From assembly GCF_000026005.1 (NCBI RefSeq), contig NC_005295.2:310001-374000 (forward strand): DNA of 64,000 nt, written 5' to 3'. Positions 9,522 through 21,069 of the stretch are shown piece after piece. The position numbers and the translations under genes are program-made. The notes under the pieces were generated by a model. The model searched no databases. It was not told the origin of the DNA and saw only the letters and a program-made list of their open reading frames with translations. The stretch comes from Ehrlichia ruminantium str. Welgevonden. Lineage in GTDB: Bacteria; Pseudomonadota; Alphaproteobacteria; Rickettsiales; Anaplasmataceae. Every line of letters starts with the position of its first letter. The first letter of the stretch is position 1.

Positions 9522-11502
9522 GCTTATTTAGTTAAACATTGTTTGTTATAGAAAATTGTAGAAATAAATTTGGTATTGATCTTTTATATATCTGCTAGTT
9601 TGGTATTTTGAGAATCTTCTTAGAAGTTATAAGGAGTCTGTTCTGTCTTTTTACTATAATTAGCAGGTTGTCTATATGTTTAGATTGATAAGTTTTTACT
9701 ATTACTGATCTTATGGTACTACTTACTTAATTATGTTAGTACATTGTGTACTTACAAATTTTGTATATGAAATGGTCACAATGTAGTGGTTCTTAATTTT
9801 GTATATTTATTGATTAATTTGATATTTTAATGATGTACGTAATTATTGGTGATAATCATGTAATGTTTAGTTAGTAATTAGTATTAAGCAAAGCTGAAAA
9901 AGAAAAGTAATATAAATATGGTTATCTAGTAGTATTGTATGCTGTGATATACAGCTTTATTCTTAATATTATATCATTCGAATTCTATATGAATAGTTGT
10001 ATGGGATTAACCTAAAAATTTTTATATATAGAATGGATTTTAGGAATATATAGTTGTTTTATATTATTAGTGTTCTAAGAATATAAATAGGGGTCTATAT
10101 TGATATTTTTAATAAACATAATAGTTTTTTATCTTAATTTTATAAAAGCATATTTAGTAATGGTAGATTAATAGTTTTTTATATGAGAATAACTAGTTAA
10201 AGTAAGAATTTTATTTGTTATGTTTTAATTTTTTTTTTTACTATCCACATTGGAAATTGATGATACAAGGTTTAACAGCTCTATATCAGATATGATATTA
10301 GTCCTTAGTATATTAGAATAACCAATGGTTGATATAATCACTGTTATTGTATGTCAAGTATATGGAAGTTTTATATGTTGATGAAACAGGAATATAGAAA
10401 AATTACTGAAATTTAAATAAATCAACAATTTGGAGTGTAGTATTTGTAGCTATATTTTTTTATTAGTATCATTTGTGCTAATGACTGTTTGTACTAGGTA
10501 TTTTTTTTGTGTAAATATGATTTAATGATTCGATGTCAAAGTACATAAGATCAGTTCTTAGTTATATTGAATAAGTAGATCTGAGCTTATGGTAGAAATT
10601 TCTTATATATATTATAGTTTTAAAAAGGAAATATAGAAATTTTCTGACAGCTTTAAATTGATAATACTTCCTAAAGTATATATGTTTTTTGATAATAACT
10701 AAAATTTTACTATGTTTAAGAAGTATATAACGTAATCAATATTTATTGTTATTGATATATCTACATACTATTGTAAAATTTTTTAATGTATTGTTATTAG
10801 TGTCAAACAAATATAGAAAAGTTGCTAAAAACTTAAAATAGTAGTGTAGTATATAGTTAAACAGTATTGGATAGTCTAAGTACTGCATTATCATTTCTTT
10901 TATTGGGAATAGTATTATAGTCTAATAACAGAAATATAGATGAATTTAGTATTTTGCTTATTATTGTGATTCTATCTATAAAGTAATAGTATTTTTTATA
11001 CTACTGTAAATCTTTCTATTTATTATATTTAATTGTGTATATAGACATTATGATAATTTTATAAATATATTTCTAATGTTTTGACTAATATATTTACGAG
11101 TTTTTTATAGGCATATTAATTATAAATTTCTATACTTGTTAAGTTTGTATATGTGATAGTTGATGTGTGTAGTACAAAGTTTGTCTTTGAACAATTTCTA
11201 TATATATCTATGATTATTTCTCGATTTTAAATTACTTATCTAATTCTAGATTTTCATTTCAATGGTATAAAAATGATTATCAATTTGTTGGATTGGTACT
11301 TTATTTATATAATTGTAGTATTAGTTATTGATCTGATAGAATTAGATTATTATTGTATGTCTATTTACGATTCGTAGTTAATATGGGTATATTTTATATA
11401 TTAAAAGAGTTATGAATTATTGATTTATTAATGTATTAGGAACTTATTTTTATGTGCATGCATAGTATAGATTATTAACGTTCCTTTTTTTGGTTGGTAA
11501 TT
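9522..11502. repeat. 2-kb spacer with decayed repeats
   Basis: No gene recognised between the EndoU-like gene and dnaE. A degenerate word of the form AATATAGAAAAATTACTGAAA recurs at 10391, 10630, 10810 and 10932 (as AATATAGAAATTTTCTGACA, AATATAGAAAAGTTGCTAAAA, AAATATAGATGAATT), in three of four cases followed by CTTAAA- or TTTAAA-like text. The spacings, about 239, 180 and 122 bp, suggest an old tandem array with later deletions. The rest is A+T-rich without visible signals. Confidence 0.5.
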
Positions 11503-14500
11503 ATGAATCAGATATTTGTTCATCTTAGATCTCATAGTGATTATTCATTACTTCGTGGAATGATAAAGATAGACACTTTGGTAAATTTGTGTGTTCAATA
11601 TAATATGCCTGCAGTGGCACTTACAGATTCTGGAAATTTATTTGGATCTTTAGAATTTTCTGATCATGCTTCTAATGTTGGAGTACAGCCTATAATAGGT
11701 TGTAATATCATGGTGCATTATCATGGCAATAATATTGGAGAATTGGTATTGTTAGCTAAGGATCAAGCTGGATATAATAATATTATTGACCTTGTTAGTA
11801 ATTCTTTTAAAGGTAATCAATCAGGCAAATTGAATAGAATTGATTTAAATAGACTGATCCAGTTAAAAGATGGTATTATTATATTAACGGGTGGGTATGA
11901 AGGATTATTAGCTCAGCTTTTATTGAGAGATGTTATACACTATAATGTTGTTAATAAATTGCTACTTGCGTTCGAAAATAATCTATACGTTGAGCTACAA
12001 CGTCATGGTATTAAGGAAGAAAGTATTGTAGAGACCACACTTATTAAGTTTGCGTATGAAAAAAATTTACCATTAGTTGCTACTAATGATGTATTATTTG
12101 TGAAGAAAGAAGATTTTCCAGCATATGATGTATTGTCTTGTATATCAGATGGCCATTATGTTGCTCAGGAAGATAGAAAAATGTTTACAGCAGAACATTA
12201 TTTTAAATCTTCACAAGAGATGTGTAGCTTGTTTCATGATATTCCAGAGGCAATTTACAACACATTATTAATAGCACAACGTTGTTCTTTTATGCCTGAG
12301 ATTAGGAAGCCTATATTGCCGCATTTTCCATGTTCAAGTGGTAAAAATGAAAGTCAGGAGTTAATTACTCAAGCATTAGCAGGTTTGGAGAAACGTTTAA
12401 AATTAAAAAATTTGTCTGAAGAAGATATGGTTAAATACCATGAAAGACTACTGTATGAATTGGATGTTATTATTTCTATGGATTATGCTGGATATTTTTT
12501 AATAGTATCCGATTTTATTTGTTGGAGTAAGAGAAATGGTATCATGGTTGGTCCTGGTAGAGGATCTGGAGCTGGTTCTCTTGTTGCTTGGTCTTTACAG
12601 ATTACTGATCTTGATCCCATAGAATTTGGTTTGATTTTTGAAAGATTTTTAAATCCTGACCGTATATCAATGCCAGATTTTGATATTGATTTCTGTCAAG
12701 AAAAAAGGGATCTTGTAATAGAATATGTAAGGAAAAAATATGGTTATGTTGCTCATATTATAACTTTTGGTAAATTACAAGCCAGGGCTGTATTACGTGA
12801 TGTAGGCAGAGTAATGCAGATTCCTTATTTTCAAGTAGATAGAATTTGTAAGATGATCCCTCACAATCCTGTTAGGCCAGTTACTCTATCTGAAGCAATA
12901 GGGATGGATAAAAATTTACAAAAAGAACGCGATGATGATGAGACAGTTGCTAAATTATTAGAAATATCATTAAAACTTGAAGGCTTATATCGTCATGTTT
13001 CAATACATGCTGCTGGTATTGTAATCTGTGATAGAAAACTAGAGGAGCTAGTACCTCTATATTATGATAGTACAGCTTTTCTGCCTATTACACAGTATAA
13101 TATGAAATATACAGAAAAGGCAGGATTAGTTAAATTTGATTTTTTAGGATTACGTACACTAACTGTAATAAATCAAATTTGTCAGTTAGTAAGGGAAAGG
13201 GGCTATGTTATTGATATAGTGTCTATTCCTTTGGATGATAGAAAGACATATGAGATGTTATCTAGTGGTGATTCTATTGGAGTATTTCAGCTTGAAAGTT
13301 CTGGTATGAGGGAGGTAATTAGTAAATTAAAGCCTGATAATATAAATGATATTATCGCATTGATTTCTTTATATAGGCCTGGTCCTATGGATAACATACC
13401 TGTATATATAGCACGCAAGCATGGGCTAGAAAAGCCTGATTATATACATTCAATTCTTGAAGGTGTTCTTAAAGAAACTTTTGGGGTGATTATTTATCAA
13501 GAACAAGTAATGGAAATTGCCAAAATTATGGCTGGATATAGTTTAGGTGAAGCAGATTTGTTAAGACGTGCTATGGGTAAAAAAATCAAAGAGGAAATGG
13601 ATAACCAACGTAGGACTTTTATAAATGGTGCTGTTAATAATGGTATAAATCAAGAAAAAGCGAGTTATATTTTTGATTTGGTTGCAAAGTTTGCTGGGTA
13701 TGGATTTAATAAATCACATGCTGCAGCTTATGCGTTAATTAGTTATCAAACTGCTTATTTGAAGGCTAATTATACTATTGAGTTTTTTACTGCTTCGATG
13801 AATCTTGATATAACTGATAAAGATAAGTTAGAGATGTTTTGTAATCAAGCTAAACTACATGGTATTAACATATTACCTCCTGATATTAATTATTCTAAGG
13901 TATTTTTTGTTATAGAAGGATCATCTATTAGGTATGCTCTTGGTGCGCTAAAAAATGTGGGACAGCATGCAGCTCATGAATTAATTAGTGATGTTAAATA
14001 TAATGACATATGGGATTTTGTTGATCGAATAAGTACTAAATCTGTTCATAAGAGAATGTTAGAAAATATTATTAAAGCTGGAGTATTAGATAGTATTCAT
14101 AGTAATAGAAAACAGCTTTTTGAATCAGTTATTCTTTTTCTAGATATTATTGAATATAATAAATATAATTCTAGTTTTAATCAAATTAGTTTATTTAATG
14201 ATAAAAATCATTATAAACTCGTAGAAACTGATGATTGGACTAAGGAAGAAAAATTATATAATGAATTCTCTTCCATAGGCTTTTATCTTAATAATCATCC
14301 TATGCAAAGCTATCAAGATCTTTTAGATAAGTTAAATATAGGCTTTATTAATTATGATAATAAGTCAGCTTATAATAATAAGGTTGCTGGTGTAATTTCT
14401 AATATTAGAGTTCGTTCAGCAAATAGAGATAAATTTGCACTTGTGACTCTTTCTGATCCAAATAATATTCATGAGATAGCATTTTATAGTGGTAATGTAA

Positions 14501-14862
14501 TAGAAGATAACAAAGATTTATTTAATAGTGGTGTTCCTGTCATTATTGAAATGGATAATACTTTTTATAGTACTTCAGTGAGATTATCAGGTAAAAACAT
14601 ATATAGTTTCGAAAGGAAAGTATCTTCAATGATCAAAAGTATGATAGTATATGTGAATGTTGAAAATAGTGTAATAGTAAAGGAATTATCTAGTTTACTA
14701 AAGGACAGTGGTAGTACTGTAATTTTTGTAGATTTATTACTTCCAGATGATCATGTTACTATTCAACTACCTGGTAGTTTTTTAGTAACCCCTGTGATTT
14801 TTATGCAAATTTTAAGACTAAATTGGGTTAGAGATATCAGTATTAATGATATTGTTACTTAA
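11503..14862 (+). CDS. dnaE: DNA polymerase III alpha subunit
   Basis: Catalytic subunit of the replicative polymerase. The 1119 residues contain, in order: the PHP domain (FVHLRSHSDYSLLRG at the N-terminus), the palm with GPGRGSGAGSLVAWSL and the catalytic PDFDIDFC aspartates, HAAGIVI, YRPGPMDNIP, FGVIIYQEQVMEIA, AMGKK and GYGFNKSHAAAYALISYQTAYLKANY. A QISLF stretch near residue 894 fits a beta-clamp binding motif. ATG at 11503 is chosen over the in-frame TTG at 11494 because MNQIFVHLRSHSDY matches the usual DnaE N-terminus. It is flanked by long spacers and appears monocistronic. Confidence 0.97.
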   Translation: MNQIFVHLRSHSDYSLLRGMIKIDTLVNLCVQYNMPAVALTDSGNLFGSLEFSDHASNVGVQPIIGCNIMVHYHGNNIGELVLLAKDQAGYNNIIDLVSNSFKGNQSGKLNRIDLNRLIQLKDGIIILTGGYEGLLAQLLLRDVIHYNVVNKLLLAFENNLYVELQRHGIKEESIVETTLIKFAYEKNLPLVATNDVLFVKKEDFPAYDVLSCISDGHYVAQEDRKMFTAEHYFKSSQEMCSLFHDIPEAIYNTLLIAQRCSFMPEIRKPILPHFPCSSGKNESQELITQALAGLEKRLKLKNLSEEDMVKYHERLLYELDVIISMDYAGYFLIVSDFICWSKRNGIMVGPGRGSGAGSLVAWSLQITDLDPIEFGLIFERFLNPDRISMPDFDIDFCQEKRDLVIEYVRKKYGYVAHIITFGKLQARAVLRDVGRVMQIPYFQVDRICKMIPHNPVRPVTLSEAIGMDKNLQKERDDDETVAKLLEISLKLEGLYRHVSIHAAGIVICDRKLEELVPLYYDSTAFLPITQYNMKYTEKAGLVKFDFLGLRTLTVINQICQLVRERGYVIDIVSIPLDDRKTYEMLSSGDSIGVFQLESSGMREVISKLKPDNINDIIALISLYRPGPMDNIPVYIARKHGLEKPDYIHSILEGVLKETFGVIIYQEQVMEIAKIMAGYSLGEADLLRRAMGKKIKEEMDNQRRTFINGAVNNGINQEKASYIFDLVAKFAGYGFNKSHAAAYALISYQTAYLKANYTIEFFTASMNLDITDKDKLEMFCNQAKLHGINILPPDINYSKVFFVIEGSSIRYALGALKNVGQHAAHELISDVKYNDIWDFVDRISTKSVHKRMLENIIKAGVLDSIHSNRKQLFESVILFLDIIEYNKYNSSFNQISLFNDKNHYKLVETDDWTKEEKLYNEFSSIGFYLNNHPMQSYQDLLDKLNIGFINYDNKSAYNNKVAGVISNIRVRSANRDKFALVTLSDPNNIHEIAFYSGNVIEDNKDLFNSGVPVIIEMDNTFYSTSVRLSGKNIYSFERKVSSMIKSMIVYVNVENSVIVKELSSLLKDSGSTVIFVDLLLPDDHVTIQLPGSFLVTPVIFMQILRLNWVRDISINDIVT

Positions 14863-15424
14863 GGTAGTTGTTAAGGAAGTTTTATGTATAAAAAATTAAG
14901 AAACATATTACAGAGGGGACTATATACCTATGAATAAAGGTTAAGTCTGATTAGTATTAGTATTTGTAAATGTAAGGTAATAACATCCTAAGTGTGAATT
15001 TTAGTGATAAGTATAAAATAATATAAATATTTTTGTATTGTGTAATTATAAAATAGCATGTTATGGTAGTACATTTGAATGTTATAAATTGTTAATCTAG
15101 CCTATTAGGTCATATGTAATTGTCATGATATTGTGTAAACTTTACAGAGAAAGGATAAATGTCCTATAAAATGTAATATTACATTTTAATATAAAATGAG
15201 CTTTTATATTACATTATTTACATAAGAATTATTGTATCACACAAGAGTGTATCGTTTAGTTTTAGGTTTATTATAGCTAACATGTAACATTGGAATAATC
15301 TTTTAAGTTTTATATTTTTGGAGTATTAGGTTTTTATATGTAGTGTTATATCAAAATTTGAATTGATAAGTTTTGCAATCATTATATTCTATAGCATTAT
15401 ATTCCTTCTGTAATAGGATTGTGT
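14863..15424. other. Spacer with overlapping AT hairpins
   Basis: Between dnaE and the aroA-like gene. The only structure I see is the pair of overlapping inverted repeats at 15167-15214, listed separately. No open frame with recognisable features. Confidence 0.6.
15167..15214. promoter_or_regulatory. Overlapping inverted repeats, possible alternative hairpins
   Basis: A 22-nt perfect palindrome (15167-15188, core TGTAATATTACA) is followed by a hairpin with a 9-bp perfect stem, AATATAAAA (15188-15196) and TTTTATATT (15202-15210), with loop TGAGC. In addition AATGTAATAT at about 15170-15179 can pair with ATATTACATT at 15205-15214, so two mutually exclusive folds are possible. It lies 300 bp after dnaE and 210 bp before the aroA-like start. 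It could be a transcription terminator, a binding site or a chance AT palindrome. Confidence 0.4.
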
Positions 15425-16702
15425 ATGTTGGTGACATCTGTGAAGATAGACCATATAAATGGTAATATTAACATGCTAAAAGATAGGTTTATATCCCATG
15501 CAGTATTGATATTAGCATCTCAGGTAGTTGGGATAACTAAAATTTATAACATTACGTATAGTGATGAAATTATGCTTACCATTAAGGCATTAAAGTCACT
15601 TGATGTGCAAATTAAATATGAGGATGGCATTTGTACTGTACAAGGGGTAGGAATAGGTGGTTTTACTTGCTCTAAAAGTATATTGTACCTAAATGATCCA
15701 TCTATCTATATGATGGTAGGGAGTTTATCTACTTGTCCCTTTATATCTTTTTTTGATGGAGATTGTCATTTAAATATTAATGAAATAGTAAAACCATTGT
15801 CATTAATGGGTGCGAGATTTGTGTTAAATAATAATAGATTACCAATGGCTCTAATTGGTTGTATGGATATGTTACCTATAGAATATATAGTTGATAAAGA
15901 TGAAATAAAAACTATGTTATTATTTGCAGCATTAAATGTATGTGGCACTAATACTATAGTTAATAATACTGTGGATTACGATAAGATTACTCCGATATTA
16001 AAACACTTTAATGTCTCTATAGAATGTTTTACTCCTAAGAGACATGTTAGTATATGTGGTCAGCAAGAGTTGTATTCTAAGGATATATATATACCAAGTG
16101 ATTTTTTTTGTACATTAGCTGTTATAGCTGTGGCATTGATGGTAGAAAACTCAGAGATTGTGATACTAGATGTATTATTAAATGATGAGATAAAGAGTTT
16201 TTATCAGATTTTGATAAAAATGGGGGGAAATATTTTTTTTATCAATAAGAGACAAAATGTTCTTGGTGCAGAAATTGCAGATCTTTTAGTAAAAAGTAGC
16301 ATATTAGTAGGGATTGATTATTTAATTAGTGAAGAGTTAAGTCTAGATGAGTGTTTGATAATAATAGTTGTTTCTTCCTATGCTCATGGTATTACTATGC
16401 TTAATGGTTTATTAAGGAGATTTATTGATAAGAGATTGAAAAATCTTATTAATGGTTTAATTAAGTGTGGGATTAGGACAGAAATAGAAGGTGATAATTT
16501 AATTATTCATGGTTGTTCTGGTAATATACTTGGTGGAGTTTTGATAGATGCATGTCATGATTTTAAAGTTGCAGTAATGGGTTTAGTTTTAGGTATGATT
16601 TCTGATAGCTTTATTGAGATAAAGAACATTAGAAAAACAAGTGATTTTATTGCAATAGTAGATTTTTTTAATAAACATGGAGCCAAGATCACATTTGCAT
16701 AA
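15425..16702 (+). CDS. aroA: AroA-like (EPSP synthase fold) protein with eroded active site
   Basis: Full-length (425 residues) relative of 5-enolpyruvylshikimate-3-phosphate synthase. The fold signature survives: the N-terminus tracks KSISHRALILA as DRFISHAVLILAS, then ITYSDEIMLTIKALKSLDV, a central LPMALIG and HGITMLNGLLRRF near 330-340. But substrate residues of E. coli AroA are replaced: K22 to R, S23 to F, R27 to A in that first motif; SSQ to KDE; RPM to NEI; KE of RVKETDRL to FI; DHRMAM to DFKVAV (His and Arg lost). The Asp of the IPD motif (D313) seems kept. It is therefore unlikely to be a normal EPSP synthase. ATG at 15425 is preferred to the TTG at 15419. The frame has no stops, so selection may be acting. 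Confidence 0.7.
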   Translation: MLVTSVKIDHINGNINMLKDRFISHAVLILASQVVGITKIYNITYSDEIMLTIKALKSLDVQIKYEDGICTVQGVGIGGFTCSKSILYLNDPSIYMMVGSLSTCPFISFFDGDCHLNINEIVKPLSLMGARFVLNNNRLPMALIGCMDMLPIEYIVDKDEIKTMLLFAALNVCGTNTIVNNTVDYDKITPILKHFNVSIECFTPKRHVSICGQQELYSKDIYIPSDFFCTLAVIAVALMVENSEIVILDVLLNDEIKSFYQILIKMGGNIFFINKRQNVLGAEIADLLVKSSILVGIDYLISEELSLDECLIIIVVSSYAHGITMLNGLLRRFIDKRLKNLINGLIKCGIRTEIEGDNLIIHGCSGNILGGVLIDACHDFKVAVMGLVLGMISDSFIEIKNIRKTSDFIAIVDFFNKHGAKITFA

Positions 16703-16734
16703 TTTTTTATTTGAAATTAATATTAAAAAATATA

Positions 16735-16763
16735 TTGACATATGTATCATATTAACTGATAAT
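16735..16763 (+). promoter_or_regulatory. 16S rRNA promoter
   Basis: TTGACA (16735-16740), a 17-nt spacer, then GATAAT (16758-16763): a near-consensus vegetative sigma promoter in the right orientation, about 175 nt before the 16S 5' end. The leader holds ATGCAT repeats (16842 and 16871 regions) and a hairpin just before the rRNA, as expected for a processed precursor. Confidence 0.75.
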
Positions 16764-16912
16764 CTAGCCCATGGCTAAGTGTCGTAATAATAAAGTTGTT
16801 TGAATAGTTTAATATTTATAGAATAGAAGTAAAGGCGGCGATGCATAATAGCTAATTTATTTTTTTATCATGCATTTACGTTTTTTATATTTGTTTTTTT
16901 GCATGAGTCCAA

Positions 16913-16930
16913 GCCATAAGTAATTATGGT
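16913..16930 (+). promoter_or_regulatory. Leader hairpin before 16S rRNA
   Basis: GCCATAA (16913-16919), loop GTAA, TTATGGT (16924-16930): a 7-bp stem with one G-T pair ending about 8 nt before the mature 16S 5' end. Probably part of rRNA leader folding or processing; inferred from position only. Confidence 0.45.
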
Positions 16931-16937
16931 TTTGTCA

Positions 16938-18442
<1,505 letters not shown>

Positions 18443-18482
18443 TAGGCTGTCTTATTTTATGTTATTTCTCAGTAACATTTAT

Positions 18483-18520
18483 AAATAAGGTGCTGCGCCG
18501 TCTTTATTTCTATTTTGTTT
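18483..18520 (+). terminator. Candidate terminator after 16S rRNA
   Basis: AAATAAGGTG, loop CTG, CGCC then TTTATTT form an imperfect hairpin with a short bulge, followed by CTATTTTGTTT. It is the only G+C-rich spot between the 16S and sdhC, so it may end the rRNA transcript or attenuate read-through into sdhCD. Confidence 0.4.
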
Positions 18521-18605
18521 AATTAAGCTACCTAGTTAATTAAAGGTTTTATTATTACTTAATTTAAGTTATTGCGGTTTTAGAGTTTTTTATTATATTA
18601 AGTTA

Positions 18606-19004
18606 ATGTCAAAAGTTAGGCCTTTATCTCCTCATCTGCAGGTTTATAAGTTGCCGATGGCTGCAGTACTTTCTATTACTCATCGGTTTACTGGTATTTT
18701 ACTATTTATTGGTTTATTACTTCTTGCATGGACTTTTATTGCTTGTGCTATATACCCTGAGCTGATACATAAAGCTTATCTTTTTTTTTCTACTTCTTAT
18801 TTTGCACTTTATGGTTTCAAGTTATTTATTTTTGTTTGTTTAAATGTTTTGTGTTATCATTATTTAAATGGTGTAAGGCATATACTGTGGGATTTTGGAC
18901 TAGGTTTAACTAAGTCTGCTGTTAAGATCAGTGGTATTGTAGTGTTAGTTTTGTCCTTATTATTTTCTTTTATTGTTTATAATGTTTTTTTAAATTTGTG
19001 GTAG
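18606..19004 (+). CDS. sdhC: Succinate dehydrogenase cytochrome b556 subunit
   Basis: Membrane anchor of complex II, binding haem b and quinone with SdhD. The 132 residues start RPLSPHLQVYKLP, then SITHRFTGILLF (the quinone-site Ser/His/Arg motif), three hydrophobic helices, and HYLNGVRHILWDFG with the haem-ligand His near residue 90. Standard length. sdhD follows after 9 bp, so the two are co-transcribed. The catalytic sdhA and sdhB are not in this window. Confidence 0.96.
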   Translation: MSKVRPLSPHLQVYKLPMAAVLSITHRFTGILLFIGLLLLAWTFIACAIYPELIHKAYLFFSTSYFALYGFKLFIFVCLNVLCYHYLNGVRHILWDFGLGLTKSAVKISGIVVLVLSLLFSFIVYNVFLNLW

Positions 19005-19013
19005 AGGATTGTA

Positions 19014-19364
19014 GTGGGTAGCTCAGTTTATCATTGGTTATCTCAAAGACTTACAGCATTTATTATGTTACCTTTTTCTGTATGGTTTTTTTATAAGTTT
19101 TTACGTTTTCTTTCTATAGTGTGTAAATCTGTTTCAGAACTTGATTTAAGTTTTGTGGAACTAAATACTATTGATGTAATTGCGTCAGTATGTTTTTTTA
19201 TTATTGCTTTTTATCATGCAATTTTAGGGTTACAAGTTATATTAGAAGATTATGTCCAATCTTCTGTATTAAGAGTATCTATTCTTTTATTAATAAAAGG
19301 GATTGTAACTGTAACTTTGTTATTTTTAATTTTTGCTATATTTAATATCTCGTTAAATTTCTAG
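19014..19364 (+). CDS. sdhD: Succinate dehydrogenase membrane anchor subunit
   Basis: Second integral subunit of complex II. The 116 residues carry WLSQRLTAFIMLPFSVW at the N-terminus, three hydrophobic helices and YHAILGLQVILEDYV, where the His and Asp are typical of SdhD haem and quinone contacts. The start is GTG at 19014, supported by AGAGGA about 6 nt upstream and the 9-bp spacing after sdhC; no in-frame ATG fits. Confidence 0.93.
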   Translation: MGSSVYHWLSQRLTAFIMLPFSVWFFYKFLRFLSIVCKSVSELDLSFVELNTIDVIASVCFFIIAFYHAILGLQVILEDYVQSSVLRVSILLLIKGIVTVTLLFLIFAIFNISLNF

Positions 19365-19565
19365 AATTTGTTGTTATTTCTTGGTTCTTAACATATTATA
19401 TTCTGATTATAAAAAAGTTTTATAGGTAGTTTATTGTTATTTATTATGATATAACCTCTATGGTATTACCTTTTTTATTATATATTCTTAATTTTAACGC
19501 TTTTAGTATTAATTTTTTTTACTATTTGATATATAATATTAACTAGTGATATTACGTAGTTAAAT

Positions 19566-20819
19566 ATGTTCGGTAATTTTTTTAAATCAATTGGTCGTGG
19601 TGCTAAGGCTGTAGCAGGTGCACCTATAAAATATGGGTTTGGTGCTTTACGAACACTGTATAGGAATATTGGTATTGTTCCTCTGTTAAGGACATTACCA
19701 GGGTTTGGTACTACTCAGCAGGTTACATGCAGAGCTCGTGTACCAGTCATACATAAAAACCAGGAATGTCAATATGTGTCTAGTAAATGTCATAAATCTG
19801 GTTTAGAAATTCAAGGGAAATATTTGTTGTATAAGGGTAAAAGATATCCTATTAGTCCGTTAGTGGGAAGTAATGGAGAACAAGTTTTAGATGTTAAAGG
19901 CAATAAATTATTTGCTATTAATACAGCAGGAACTAATAATTATTCAGATTTTGAGTCTAAAGTAGAAGAAAATAAGGTATTAGTTGTAGCATATGATGGA
20001 GAAAAGTGTGTTGATCCAATTCCAGGGAGAGGTAGTAGAAAAGTAATATCTGATTTTCAAGCTCAAGTTTATCCTTTTTCGTTTTCTGTTGTAAATCATG
20101 AAACTAAAAAAACAGATCTTGTATCATCTTTGTTAATGTTACCTTTTAATATGTCTGGTTTGGCAATTGGATGTGCAGGAAGATTACTAGCTAGTATCAT
20201 AGATGCTTGTGCAAAATGTTGTAAAATTCCAGCTAGATATCTTGCTGATAAGGTGGACAAACAAATTATACATACTAGTTCAGGGGTATTACAAGGTCAA
20301 GGTACTCCTTATATTAGTGTAGCCTTGCTTTTTGTGCTATCTTTTATAGAAAATATATTGTCCGCTACATCTTGTATTGTAAGAAATTCTGCAAACTTTA
20401 GTGAAGCTGTTGTTAGATTTCCTAGTGCAATAATGAATGGTATTCATAATGAAAATATGCAGTGTTTAGCTGTAAAGGCAGGAATGGCAGCAATTGCGGA
20501 TCCACTGAAACAGTGTGTATCTGATATGAAAGGATCAAGTTTAAGTTTATTAGAAACATGTGTAAATACTAAAGCTAGATTGTGTGCAAATGGTGATCAT
20601 TTAAGAGCTGGTATTGAAGGTGCATCTGGTTTTATACGTGAGTCATCAGATAAGGGAGAACAAGAAAAACAAGGTAGTAAAAAGAAAATGAGCCGTGCTG
20701 ACTTGGAAGCAGTGAGTCAATTAGGTCAAGATTTAGCATCACAAATAGCATATGGAACACGAGAAGATGTAAGTGCTGCATTAAAACGCAAAAGTGCATC
20801 TTCTAGTAAGGGTATGTAA
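19566..20819 (+). CDS. Unrecognised 417-residue protein, possible secreted effector
   Basis: I do not recognise this protein. It has no classical signal peptide; residues 1-50 are basic and glycine-rich (SIGRGAKAVAGAPIKYGFG). A middle beta-type region spans about 80-180 (KYLLYKGKRYPISPLVG). Two hydrophobic segments lie near 186-215 (with CAKCC at 215-219) and 250-271. The C-terminal 60 residues are charged (EKQGSKKKMSRADLE) and end KRKSASSSKGM. A basic, disordered C-terminus is what VirB/D4 type IV substrates of Anaplasmataceae often show, so an effector role is possible but only inferred. Eleven Cys residues is unusually many. It follows sdhD after 201 bp and probably has its own promoter. 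Confidence 0.8.
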   Translation: MFGNFFKSIGRGAKAVAGAPIKYGFGALRTLYRNIGIVPLLRTLPGFGTTQQVTCRARVPVIHKNQECQYVSSKCHKSGLEIQGKYLLYKGKRYPISPLVGSNGEQVLDVKGNKLFAINTAGTNNYSDFESKVEENKVLVVAYDGEKCVDPIPGRGSRKVISDFQAQVYPFSFSVVNHETKKTDLVSSLLMLPFNMSGLAIGCAGRLLASIIDACAKCCKIPARYLADKVDKQIIHTSSGVLQGQGTPYISVALLFVLSFIENILSATSCIVRNSANFSEAVVRFPSAIMNGIHNENMQCLAVKAGMAAIADPLKQCVSDMKGSSLSLLETCVNTKARLCANGDHLRAGIEGASGFIRESSDKGEQEKQGSKKKMSRADLEAVSQLGQDLASQIAYGTREDVSAALKRKSASSSKGM

Positions 20820-21069
20820 GTTTACACTTATTATTTGTCTGTAATACTTTCTTTTTTTGTGGTTTGTATATTGTAGTATATGAATTGTTAGTAAAAAGAG
20901 AGATGTATAGATTGTATCTGTATAGGGTAGAATATGTTGTAAATATGTTATTAAGTTGATTATAGCTTCGTTATAATATGTGGTGTTTTAGCTTAAGTAA
21001 TAGGGTTGATAACAGTATTAGTTAAAAGTGAGTAATAACTATACTTACATACATAGTATATGAAAAAGA

